Assembly: GCF_043290135.1 (NCBI RefSeq)
Contig: NC_134710.1
Location: 1,054,001 to 1,118,000 of the forward strand
Source: Rhipicephalus microplus
Taxonomy: Eukaryota > Arthropoda > Arachnida > Ixodida > Ixodidae
Direction of reading: 5' to 3'
Length of the DNA stretch: 64,000 bases
Positions 1 to 11,200 of the stretch are shown one piece after another. Numbering within the stretch: the stretch's first letter is position 1; every line of letters begins with the position of its first letter. Position numbers and translations under genes: made by a program. Below the pieces are notes generated by a model. The model saw only the letters and a program-made list of their open reading frames with translations, was not told the origin of the DNA and ran no database searches.

Positions 1-66
1 GGAACAGTGCATTCCAATTGGCCTCCCAATTGGCATCCCAAATGGTGTGCTTGTTGGTCCAATTGG

Positions 67-2439
67 TTGTACAACTACAATTTGGGAGAGTGTTGGAACA
101 TTGTTCTTTCAATTAAAATTTGTTTCATATACATAAAAGTTGATATTTGTTATTTACATGGCAACTTAATTTGCTATAGGCCAGGGCAGAATTCCAGGCT
201 CAAGTAATTGTCATGATTCTTATATATTGGAGTCAATTGAGCCATGTATACATATTTTGAATTGAAAACTTCATTGTAGTGTGCATTAGGTTATGTTCTT
301 CAGTCATTTATGTTCCTTATAAGCAACTTTTTTTTCTAGAGCTGTGGCGTTTACTATAAGGTACATTTTAACTCAAAACAGTGGGACAGTTATAGCATTA
401 ACAGTTAACATGAGTTTGAATATGGTACAATTAAAAATGCAGCTAGTTCTGCTGGTTTGTGACCTATAGCTGTGCTCATAGAAGCAGTACTTTCAGTCTC
501 CTGCTGGGTGATTGCCTGGACAAAAATAGGCCCATTGCTACATGCAAGCTTCATCACTTGTTTTTGTCATTTTTTTTTCTTGGATATTTTGTGTAGACGA
601 AGTAATAGTCACTGATGTGGGTATAAAATTAAAGGTTGAAGTTGGTGCACGAAAGCTGTAGTGCAAACGGAGTGTAAAAATCCAGCACAGCACACATGTT
701 GTGGGAATTAGTCATATGCGAAGCAGTCAGCATGCGTCAGCCAATGCTGGAAATTTCATTTTGAGCCTTCAGCGTTACGAGGTGGATAGACATCTTTGTC
801 CCAATTGATTAGCTCTGTGCATATTGTAGACTTTCCAGGCACATCAAGTACACTGACGCGTGAAAGGTAGCTTATGGCACAACATAACATCAGTGTTCCC
901 ATTGGAGCTTGCACTTCAGTTATATTACCATGAAGTGCATGCTATCGAGTGATGATGTGCTTATATACAGACAAGTGCAACCCTTGAATATTGCTCGCAC
1001 AGTCCTAAGTGCACATATGTAAAGCTTATCACATTGATATAAAACAGGAAAGCCAACTCTGCAACTACTTTGTCCTGACAAGGTATTTTTCATTGTACAA
1101 GGTATCTTTCTAAAGTAGTTTGAAGCAGTGACTGAGTGGAGGCTGCCATGCAGAATTCCAGGGTTTGATTCTGGCTTCACCCACGATTTTTATTTTTTGC
1201 TGCCATCTGGATATTTCGCGACATGAGCTCATTCACACTGTTGTGTTAAGATTTCCAATGTCTGGGCTGATATAGCCTGTGAATCACTCACAGCTAGTGG
1301 TGTGTGAATAGTGAAATTTCATCTTTGATTCTAATGACGCCGAATAGTGGCCAAAATATAGAATACGTAACATTTTATTGAAAATTGAAAGGAAGAACAA
1401 ATTAATGAAGTCAGCTTGTATCCTCAAGCACATAACGCAGTAAGTGAATGCTGCCGAATGACAACAAATTGTCCTATAATAATACTGTTGTCCTTCATCG
1501 TTCCAAGTGCTTCATGCCCAAAAATGGCAGCATTTCTTGCCTAATTATAGGTCTTGATATATCTTAATGGATAGACTATGCAACCTCTTTCTGCACAGTA
1601 GTGCTTTTGAAATTAATGAAATCACAGCAGTATAACCTTGGTGCTGTTTGTACAACAGAAGACAACCACGCATTTCCGAGAAAAGCTCGTGGCATTCCAC
1701 CACAATATGTTTATTAAAATGGGCAAAAATACAACAAGTCCAGGCATAAGAACACTCAAACAAAACACAAAAATAATAATATGCATGAAATATATGTACA
1801 TATGTAAAAAATAATACACAAATGCACAAAATTTGCACATAGTTGCATCTGAAATTAAATTACAAATTAACAGTGCACATAAAATTTCACAAGGTATAGC
1901 AACTTGAATGACATATGCCACTCTGACAAAACTGAGTGCCGAATACCCACTGCACACTGGCCATGACGTGCTTGCATTTAGGCAACTCAGACAATTTTAA
2001 GAGGTCAATGGATTTCCGTAAAATTTGCTGGTTAGCAATTTCCTTTACGTGACCTGCAGTTTCTGAGCATGCATGATCTTAGTTTTTCCTACGTTTAATT
2101 TAGTTTCAATAAAGTTCAATTGTTAGGCGGCGCTCATACTGTGTCCTCGTCCTGCGAGATGTCGTGTTCGCACCAAGTTTCAATGTACGGTCACTCACAC
2201 CAGTGTCACTAGAGCTGCAATGCTGCTCATGTGCACAAACCCAGCTTGTAGTGCTATTATTTCACATAATGATGCCACAGAAGCATGGCTTTCATTATAT
2301 ATGTATCAAGAGTACAATGAGCAGCCACTGTACCTGCTTATGCAAACAAATGCACCAGTTGTTTTGCACTATCACTAGCACTCTTCCAAGGAAAATGAGC
2401 AAATGGAGAAAGCAGTGCCCCATAATCTCTTAGTGATTA
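67..2439. other. Transposon left arm without recognisable gene, copy 1
   Basis: AT-rich DNA between the left array and the LINE scrap. The reading frames here are short, low-complexity and show no family motif. An AATAAA on the minus strand at 1376-1381 could serve the transposase transcript. The stretch around 2105-2200 (AATAAAG followed by a Cys/Ser-rich frame) resembles the end of another dispersed repeat, but I cannot name it. Confidence 0.5.
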
Positions 2440-3216
2440 CACCTATGGCTTACTCAAAAAGGGCTAAAACACCTAAAATAGCTTGCTTAATTTTGAATGG
2501 CCTGGCAAAACAGAAAGAATTTACGATCGAAAACGATACATTCGAGAGTACACAAGAATATGTATACCTAGGACAACTACTCATGGGAGAACCTAACCAC
2601 AAAAAAGAAATTCACTGAAGAATAAGAATGGGCTGGAGCACATTCGTCAGGCACTCTCAAATAATGTCAGGAAATCTGCCACTATCATTAAAGAGAAAAG
2701 TATACAACCATGGCATACTGCCAATTCGGATGTATGGTGATAAACCATGGAGAATAATGAAACAGCTAGAGCGAAAGCTGAGGACCACGCAGCGTGCAAT
2801 GAAACGTAGAATGGTAGGAATAACAATGAGAGACCGGAGGATGGTAGCATGGCTAAGAGAACAGACAGGAGTTGCAGATGTCCTAGCTGACATCAAGCGA
2901 AAAAAATGGACCTGGGCTGGTCTTGTAATGGGCTGGAGCACATTCGTCAGGCACTCTCAAATAATGTCAGGAAATCTGCCACTATCATTAAAGAGAAAAG
3001 TGTTCACCAGACAACTGGTGAACAATAAGAGCAACAGAATGGTTACCAAGCGATGGTCAACACAGTTGGGGAAGGCAGGGAGTTAGACAGAGCGACATAA
3101 TTCGGAGGTTCCCAGGAATAAAATGGAATTAGCTCGCACAGGATATGGTAAACTGGAGATCATTGGGAGAGGCCTTCAACCTGCAGTGGACTAACACAGG
3201 CTGAGAATGATGATGA
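2440..3216 (+). pseudogene. RTE-type LINE fragment (3' part of reverse transcriptase ORF), copy 1
   Basis: Frames around 2440-3200 read as the C-terminal part of an RTE/BovB-like LINE protein (EYVYLGQLL, EPNHKKEI, LPLSLKRKVYN, RTTQRAMKRRMVGI, IKRKKWTWAG). There is an in-frame stop at 2616-2618 and the end is an (ATG)n tail, typical of RTE 3' ends. A 75-bp block (2627-2701) is repeated exactly at 2927-3001, breaking the original order. The fragment is 5'-truncated, non-functional and predates the duplication of the host transposon, since both copies carry it. Confidence 0.7.
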
Positions 3217-3458
3217 TGCCCCGCCGCGGTGGTCTAGTGACTAAGGTACTCAGCTGCTGACCCGCAGGTCGCGGGATCAAATCCCGGCTGCGGCGGCTGC
3301 ATTTTCGATGGAGGCGAAAATGCTGTAGGCCCGTGTGCTCAGATTTGGGTGCACGTTCAAGAACCCCAGGTGGTCGAAATTTCCGGAGCCCTCCACTACG
3401 GCGTCTCATAATCATATGGTGGTTTTGGGACGTTGAACCCCAAATATCAATCAATGAT
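3217..3458 (+). mobile_element. Ruka-type tRNA-derived SINE inside transposon copy 1
   Basis: The tRNA-like head (CCGCCGCGGTGGTCTAGTG... with a B-box near GGGATCAAATCC) is followed by the conserved Ruka body ending GGTTTTGGGACGTTGAACCCC and a CAAATATCAATC(A) tail merging into (ATG)n. It sits at the (ATG)n tail of the RTE scrap. The flanking GATGATGATG runs make the exact target-site duplication ambiguous. Confidence 0.85.
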
Positions 3459-3504
3459 GATGATGATGATGATGAATTAGGGAACATAGAATTGTCGAAG
3501 AAGA

Positions 3505-6500
3505 CTACAGAGAAAGAGTGCTGGGAGGTGCACATACATATGAAACATTTTCCACATTGATTAATACACTAACACTTCTTATTTCTAGAGGCTGAATAAT
3601 TACTGTAGGAGACTGTTTGAATAACACTTTGTGCACATGGTTAACGGTCACCAAGTCATACTTTACTGGTCGGCACCGAAGTTTCCAGACACATATGCAT
3701 GTGTTATCACCACTTGAAATGATCTTTTCAATAATGGCAAATGATCCATCCAAGAGTTGAACAACTGAAGTATTAGTCTTTTTCTTTGACGCGTACAAGC
3801 AGTCTGTCAGGATTGAACCGTTTACCATCATTCTTCTGTACTTTACAGAGGGTGGCAGAATTTCTTGCTCAGGTGATGAACAGGCTGGTGGAATACAAGA
3901 ACCACTTCCAAAAAAACGGGTGCCATCACTGCTGCTTTTGCTTTTGTGAGTGACCTTGGCATCAAAAGAATTGCAATACAGCACCACGCTAGGGCTGGCA
4001 GTCAGATCCTGCAGCTCCATTACAGTGTTTTCAATCTGCAGAACTCTACACAGCTGGTGTGGAATTCCATTTGCAGCTTTGATGGCCTCTTTGAGGCTCC
4101 CATTTCCCGATTCAAATGGAAATGCGGAATGTGCCCACAGGGGTCCCCAGTCGTGGATACTCTTGACAATATGTGTCAGCTGGTGCATGTTATATGTCAT
4201 GAAAGCTTTTCCAAAAAGCATTTCTGAGCGCACATGAAACTCTAACAAGAGTTTCTCTGCTCTGTTAACTTCAGCAGTTTCGATACTGCGCTGCAGCATA
4301 ATATGTAAAGCTTCCACCAAGCATGCCCAATGCTCAAGGTATCTTCTCTCCAGAATACCATGGAGCACTGGGATGCTGTAATATAGTATCCAATTCTCCA
4401 GCTCTTTAGCTTTCCACCATCTCCGCTCTTTTGTTGCTCGCGGCAATCTTTTCACGTCTCTCGGTGGCCTGATAGCCAAAAGCCTCTCATCGACCATGTT
4501 TTGCTTGCGACTGAGGGAGTAGGCATAACCTGATGACTCAAACCACAAGTCTAAAAACTGCCGTGCTACACCGAGTAAAATACAGTGCATGTAGTCAGGG
4601 ACAAAGCCTGATACGATATTAAAATAGGGCAGGCCGATCAACGGAGATGCTGTTTTAACACCATTAACAGTCACACCTTCCCTAACTGCAGTCATCATAT
4701 CTTCGACCATCTGGCTTTCAGTGCGCTCAGTGGGGTTCAATGGTTGAACAGGGTACTTAGTAGAACCACCAGCTCGTTCACCTTTCTGCAGACACCAGTT
4801 ACATCCGAAATAACCATTAAATTGTGTGACACCTTGCATAGGTGCCCTGGCAACAGAGTCAACTGCACAACAAATGCAATAAGCTTTGTATGTCTGCAGT
4901 TGACCCTTCCGCTCCAACACAAAGCCATTTTCACTGAGGTGGCTCATTTCCTTTACAAATGTGTTCTGAAAAAGCTCCATATTTGGTTTCTCCTTCCAAA
5001 ACCACAATGCCGCAAGGACGAGTTTTGACATTCTCTGTTCAGCTGGGATCTCATTAACAATTAACTGAATAGGCCAAATGGACGTGCCACTTGATTTGAA
5101 CAGCGGTGTGCCATCGGCATTTAGGGTGAAGGTGATTCTGGGCCCACACTGCTGTGTTGAAGCTGCGAATTTGTGGTACATTTCACCATCACATAGATCA
5201 CCCAGTGAGCCATCATGGTGAAGTGGCTTTGTTAGGTCAAGGAGTGCACAGTCTTTCAACAATCTTTGCAACTGTGATTCCACATCAAGAGTCACAAAAA
5301 AAGGCATATCAGATAGACTGGAAACACTCGTTCTGTGCCCACACTGTATGCACTGAAAAGAGGCATTTGTTTCAGCATTTTCTATATGTGTGAAGCATTT
5401 GGGGCAAAAACAATAATATGTCATGGTTGTGCCAGTTTTGCTCAAAAGTTTGGAGAGCTGGTACCGTGAATCAGGCAATATTGGATGTTCGAAAATTCTG
5501 TTAATAAGGTCCAACATGCTGGTCAGCCCAGTGAATGACAAATTATTTTTCACAGCGTGCTTCAGCACCATGAGGAGAATGTCACCTCTGGACAAAACCA
5601 CTCTTTCAGTGATAACATCAGTAAATAACTCTCCAAACTGCGACTTGCCACCATGACTCGGCCCCGTGGGACTGTTAGGCATTTGCTGCTGAAAGGAGAA
5701 AAGAAATAATTGTTCAAAATGGCAGCACTCGACTGAGACTTCACAATTAATTATCCAAGTCAGCTAGAAATCGATCCCTCTTTTCTCGACAAATGATGCC
5801 ATATATCCCAATTTCTGTGCCACATACCCACGTCCATGACGGTTGGCTGATTTGCTGCATATAGTTACCGTGGCCGCCGCGGGATGCCGCCATGTACCCC
5901 CCTCCCTCCGTGCACTTGTGATTACACTGACAGTAAGCCACGCATTTGAAGAAAAACAAGAAGGTGCTCAAGGTCATGATGCACAATGATAAAGGGGCAC
6001 ATGTTCTTGCCCCCTTGTCATCCCCCTCCCTGCACTGCTTTCACAAACATAGCGCTGTGTGTGTGTGAGCCTTCATTGTGTCTTCGTTTTCAGTGAGCTC
6101 TTACCGTTCATAAATTCTGCATTTCCAATGCCTAAACAAGCTAAGTGATCCCCCAGCAGTTAATGACATCAGCCATGTTTGTGTAATTTTTGCAACTTCC
6201 GATGGACCTACCATGTCATCTTCTGAAGGCAGCTCTCCAGGATCATGTTGCTCTGAACCATCCTCATCAGACATGGACAGCTGCAAAACAAATAGAGCAG
6301 AGAAAACACAAAAACGATGAAACCAAGAGAAAAGGGAACTCGTCAGAGATCGGCACCACCTCGACGTGTGACAAAGCCATGTTCGATTTTTAGTGCAAAA
6401 TCTGCAATGACACCACATATGGAGACACAACAGGCACAAGTGCTGTCATGCCTCTGCGATGTCACCGCATATTACTAAATACTCCGAACAACCACTTCTG

Positions 6501-7789
6501 TTATACAAAAAAATACCCACATAAATATAGATATGTGTGCATACCTCTTCATCATTTAGCAATGTGTCATGGGAAACCATCGGGTTGGCATGCTGTGGCC
6601 TATCATTGGTTGCTTGCAGTTCTGGAGTAGTGGGACTGACCGGAGCAGATGTCACCCTGGAGGCTGCTGTGCTACAAGCATCGCTTGAAGTTTCCTGCAA
6701 GAAAACAGCTTATTAATAAAAATGCACTTAACGTCTCGAACATACTACCTCACCTGTTCATCCTCACTACTCAACGTATCAGTTCGAAGTATGCCATTTA
6801 TATCTGTCGAGACTGAAGCTTGTCCTGCTGCTTCATCATCAGACGAGGATGTGTCCATAGGCACCTCCTGAATGCGAAGAAGTATCTTAGACATATGTGC
6901 ACGCCTTAAGTCGAAGCTTTACTGTGTAAGCTCCTATCTAATGTATCGTAATAGAGAAAGGTTTTTGTTTGTTTTTGAGAATGACAGCATCAGTTCTCAT
7001 TGGGTTTGTTGCATTTAAACCCAATGCTAATAATAATATTGGGTTTACTTAGACAAAAACTTAACTCAATGACTGACTCAGCAATGACAAGTGACATCAC
7101 AATTTTGCTAATAACAAACCCAAGGCACGCAAAATCGATTAATTACGCATTAATGTAAAATATAACTAACCTGTAGGCAAGATATTCGCAAAACTCCTGC
7201 GAACATTGTTACCATTTTACGTAAGCCGTGAATTCAGACAGAAAAGTCCGCTTTAAATGTTCTAACAGATGCAATGTACTGAACTGCTACAACTGCTTTC
7301 AATGCCCTATTAGAGATTTGTTAAAAAAAATTTTAAGTCAATGTTAAAATCGGTTACAATGACCCGCTCAAATAGCGGCTGCCATTCACAGCCGCTTTAT
7401 TTGTACTCAAATGTCGCAGCAATACCAGTTTGCTCACTACCAGTTGTTCACTAAACAGTAATTTACAGCGTGGTTCGGTACCGCCAAGCGAGCGATATCT
7501 GCCGTCAATATTTACGTTCACCCTCGGCAACTACATGTGCGGACAAACGCAGGTTGTTCGCCCACACAAACTGTTGTTAATACGCTAGGCGTGTTATGCG
7601 AACCAAGACATGCAGTCTCGTGTGAGTCTTGAACACCAGCGCCAATTGAAGGCGTTAGAACAAAAACAAAGGTAAACTTACACGCTGTTGGCAACCCCTC
7701 TCAGTACTTCTCGGTAGCACAAAGTCCGATCCATGGTTGATATATCGTTTATATGGGCCTCTCTTCTTTCTCTTTGGAAGTTGATACAT
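3505..7789 (-). CDS. tnp2-family (CACTA/EnSpm-type) transposase, five exons, copy 1
   Basis: Predicted exons on the minus strand are 7789-7682, 6867-6754, 6694-6545, 6280-6212 and 5688-3505. All introns begin GT, end AG and are phase 0, giving ~874 aa. The start at 7789 precedes a basic nuclear-localisation-like stretch (KRKKRGPYKRY). An in-frame ATG at 7894 is possible. Exons 2-4 encode an acidic Ser/Thr-rich linker. The large last exon holds a zinc ribbon (CPKC and CIQC, residues 93-114 of that exon, counted from its MPNS methionine). It also has NADG with Asp190, CAVDSVAR with Asp275, a CX2C at GCNWC, PDYMH at 363 and FPFESGNG with Glu524, the conserved blocks of tnp2 transposases. I infer a DDE-type catalytic set from these. 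The enzyme would cut and rejoin the element ends in the nucleus. The frame is intact. Confidence 0.85.
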
Positions 7790-8248
7790 TATGACCGCAT
7801 TAGACGATTTGTTGGTGCACGTGTGGATGCTCCTCAGATTGTTGTTGAGCGCACAACCGAACACCACTTCAGCACAACGGCAACCATGGCACATCCTGAC
7901 TGGTCAGCGTCACAAAAGATGTCCAGTTTCGTATTTCAATATTTCATTTATTACTGTAATATCTGTACATCTGGTAAACCAATATATACTCATAAAACCT
8001 AAATAAAATGGACATATTAATATTGAAGTCATATGCGTCTATGTAGCACGATGTGTTTACGTGGAAACCTGTATCTGCCAGTCGGCTTGAAGTACGAGCT
8101 CGCGGCTCGCGCGTACGTTTACATTCAGCACGTGCAACGGCAGTCTGACCGCTGGCCGCAGATTTGCGTGCGATCCTGCGAAGTGATCATTCGGCTGCGT
8201 ATCCTCTTTGTGTTTTTTTCGTGCACTAACGGCACAGTGTACTGCAGA
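7790..8248. promoter_or_regulatory. Shared divergent promoter region, copy 1
   Basis: The predicted start codons of the transposase (7789, minus) and the BEN protein (8249, plus) face away from each other across 459 bp, so one intergenic region must drive both. I see no clear TATA box facing either gene and no CCAATTGG here. The segment changes from AT-rich near 7920-8030 to GC-richer near 8090-8170. Confidence 0.5.
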
Positions 8249-11200
8249 ATGATCACGCACGCTAAAGTACGTTACGAAGACGATCGGAAACTTGCGATTG
8301 TGGATGTTGGCGACATCGAAAACTTCAAACCAGAGCACGCGAAGGACTTCAAGTCCAAGTTCTTCTATTCTGTAAAGTGGACCGATCCGGACGGGACCTC
8401 TGATTACTACCGGGCTCGGATCCTAGCTTTGGGAGGTAAGCTCTTCGTTTGCGACCCTGGCACACATTTATTTTGCCTTGTCAAGTTCAACATTAAGTGC
8501 ATTTTTGTGTTCCGCGGTGCGCATATGCCTATCGTTGATGCTATCCGGTGCGTGCGGTCGGTCGGCAGGTATAATTTGATTAATGAAACATAATTTTGTC
8601 TTGAAATGAGCGTAGTTCAAATATAGTCTTGCAACTTCCGTTATTTATAAATAGGCCTAATGAAGCTAGTGTATAAAAATTACTATATATACTCAACTGT
8701 CTTTTGCGCTCTTGCAAATGCAATTAATATGCCTAAAACTTGTTGCTAAGTGAGATGGATATCTAAGGGATCGCCTTTCTTTCTATTCTTCATGCGGTAC
8801 AGCACAACTCGATAATATTCCTTAAAATGTATGCACTGATCCAGATCATAGACCCCTCTCCTCCAACTTTTGACGCTATTGTCTGCGAAGCTTCCAGCGT
8901 ACGGCACGTGGCAAACTTGTTGAGTCCTTCCCAGCTGCCTTTATGTTTTCAGAATACAGTAAAAGCTCGTTAATTCGAACTCGAATGGGACTATAAAATT
9001 GTTCGTATTAAGTGGAGTTGAAAAATTGCGCAGGCGCTAGAATGAAGACATTGTTCCACACTGTGTGGAGAACCCAGAGAAGCCACCTCTGGACTCGTTC
9101 CCGCAAACTAGGTGATACTACATGTTTGTGGCAGGTAATTTCATAAATTAAATTCAGGCTGTGACAGCAAGAGAATTTATTGATCAGTCAGTGATACACC
9201 AGAAACAAGCATAGACTACAAAGAACAGACTACAAAGAACACAGGACAGAGTTTAACAGAACGAGTGCAACCGTCAAGTGGTCTTATTTTCATGCGTAGT
9301 GAATAATAAGGCTAGTTGATGCTTGCGCTCAGTCTGTAAAACTGCGTTCTTTGTAGTAGTCTTCATAGCGGCGCCCTTCCATAAGTGCATTCAACTATTA
9401 TGTAGGTCAAATAAAATAATTATTTTTGATCATCTGTGTTCATGCAATAATCATTAATTCATTATCTTCACCATAGCAGTCAGATCCCCCCTCCCCGAAA
9501 TAAAAAAAAAAAAGGAACCAGGATTTGCGTGTATATATATATGTATATATTGCGTATTTGACCTCTCCTTACACAAATGCATATACGCAAACATCTAGAG
9601 CTCAGTTATACAGTATATACAGTAGTCTTATGCAAAGACAGTTAATGAGCACATGTTTTATGGTTGTGATACTACGCACATATATATTCTCCCTGCTTCT
9701 GTTTAAGGCTTACATGCATATAGAGCATGAACTTTTTTAATATTGAAACAAAGACTACCGGAAATTTCAAGGATCCTTTCATATAAGTAGAAGGCTTATT
9801 TAAGTGTACACTTAGCATAATATTCCTTCCCACTTAATCTGTTGTCACTCTTCTGTGTTTTTCTTTATACTTGCAGTGCAGCCTAGTCGCACATCCATGG
9901 CTTATAATGAAATTATTTCCTCGTAACATTTTTCAATGTGTACGACCTCAATATTTTCCAGAATCTGAAGACGACTTGGAGGGGGAGGGAGGAAGCCGGC
10001 AGAGGCCTAGGTTTGAAAAAATGGCTTATTCACCTGACGGCGGAAGTGAGGATGAAGATGATGTCCAGCCAGAGGTACTTGTTTATGCAGTGCCATATCA
10101 TTCTTTATGCATTGCACAACTTAAACAGCCTCATAAGACATTTTTTTGTTTGTGTACAGCGTCCCGTGAAAAAGCCCTCTGGCCCAAAACAGGAGCTCTT
10201 GGACATGCTGAAGAGAAAAAAGGATGACATCTGCCGAAAGGAGGAAACAGCTACAAAGAAACAAAAAAAGAGGGAGACCTATGACGATAGGGGCAGCCTA
10301 GTCAGTGAGCTCAAGAACAAGCTACAGAGGCTTGAACAACTGATGGATAGAAAGAGCAAAAAAATAGAGCAGCTCCAAAACAAGAATAACACATTAGAAA
10401 AGGAGGCCATGGAGCTGAGGCGGCTTAATGTGAGGCTGCAGGAAAAAATTCTGACAGCCTTAGATGAAGGCAAAGGTATGGAATTCGGCTTTTCGTAGTT
10501 TTGTGGCTTCTGTGGCTGCTATGTACGTAGACTTATTTGTAATTTGTATGCCAGTAGCATGGTCACACATTTTTTTTTTTTTTTTTCAGGTTTGGGGGGG
10601 AGGGGGCACTCAGCTATGCTTTATGTATGTTTATGCATGCATTTGTATGCGCGTTTATACACATGCCAAACTGAAATTTCAGGGGGGGGGAATTATGGGC
10701 TTCCTTAAATTTAAAGCTATTCCTTACAATTTCAAACCACAAAATCGAACGAAGTGATGTTTGTGCATACTACCATGTTTACACATTCTTACGATAAGGA
10801 GCGAGTTTGCTTATTTAAGAAAATTACAAAAAAATATAGGGTATTGCAGTTATAACATGAGCTCGCCATCCTATGTTGGAGAGCTTCTCTTCTGACCAGT
10901 GGTGACGACCTTGCATAGGACCACAAAAGGCTTTTCAAGTCAGCGGAGCATGAAAGAATTTGTCGCACTTCTTCATCACCCAACAACTATATGCTCATTT
11001 ACGCCTTGATGCCACTGCCTATGATTTTCGAATATCTTTGGACAGTTTATTGTTTTATTGTTAAGCAAATCCTTTTGCATTTTCTTCATGTTTTACCAGG
11101 CAGTGGTTGCATGTGCAAAACATTGCATAGATCCAACACGTCCATTGTCACTTAGAATGCTCTTTGAAGGTGCTTTGAAACAAAATAATAAAATTGCTGT

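Noticed and set aside
1..2439. Several 60-110 codon frames on both strands in the transposon left arm (and the copy at 22242-24680)
   Set aside because: They are short and hydrophobic or low-complexity, lack motifs and overlap one another on opposite strands. I found no splice-linked continuation.
3505..5682. The 725-codon frame as a host gene
   Set aside because: Its tnp2 blocks, its duplication with the element and the inverted repeats around it identify it as the last exon of a transposase.
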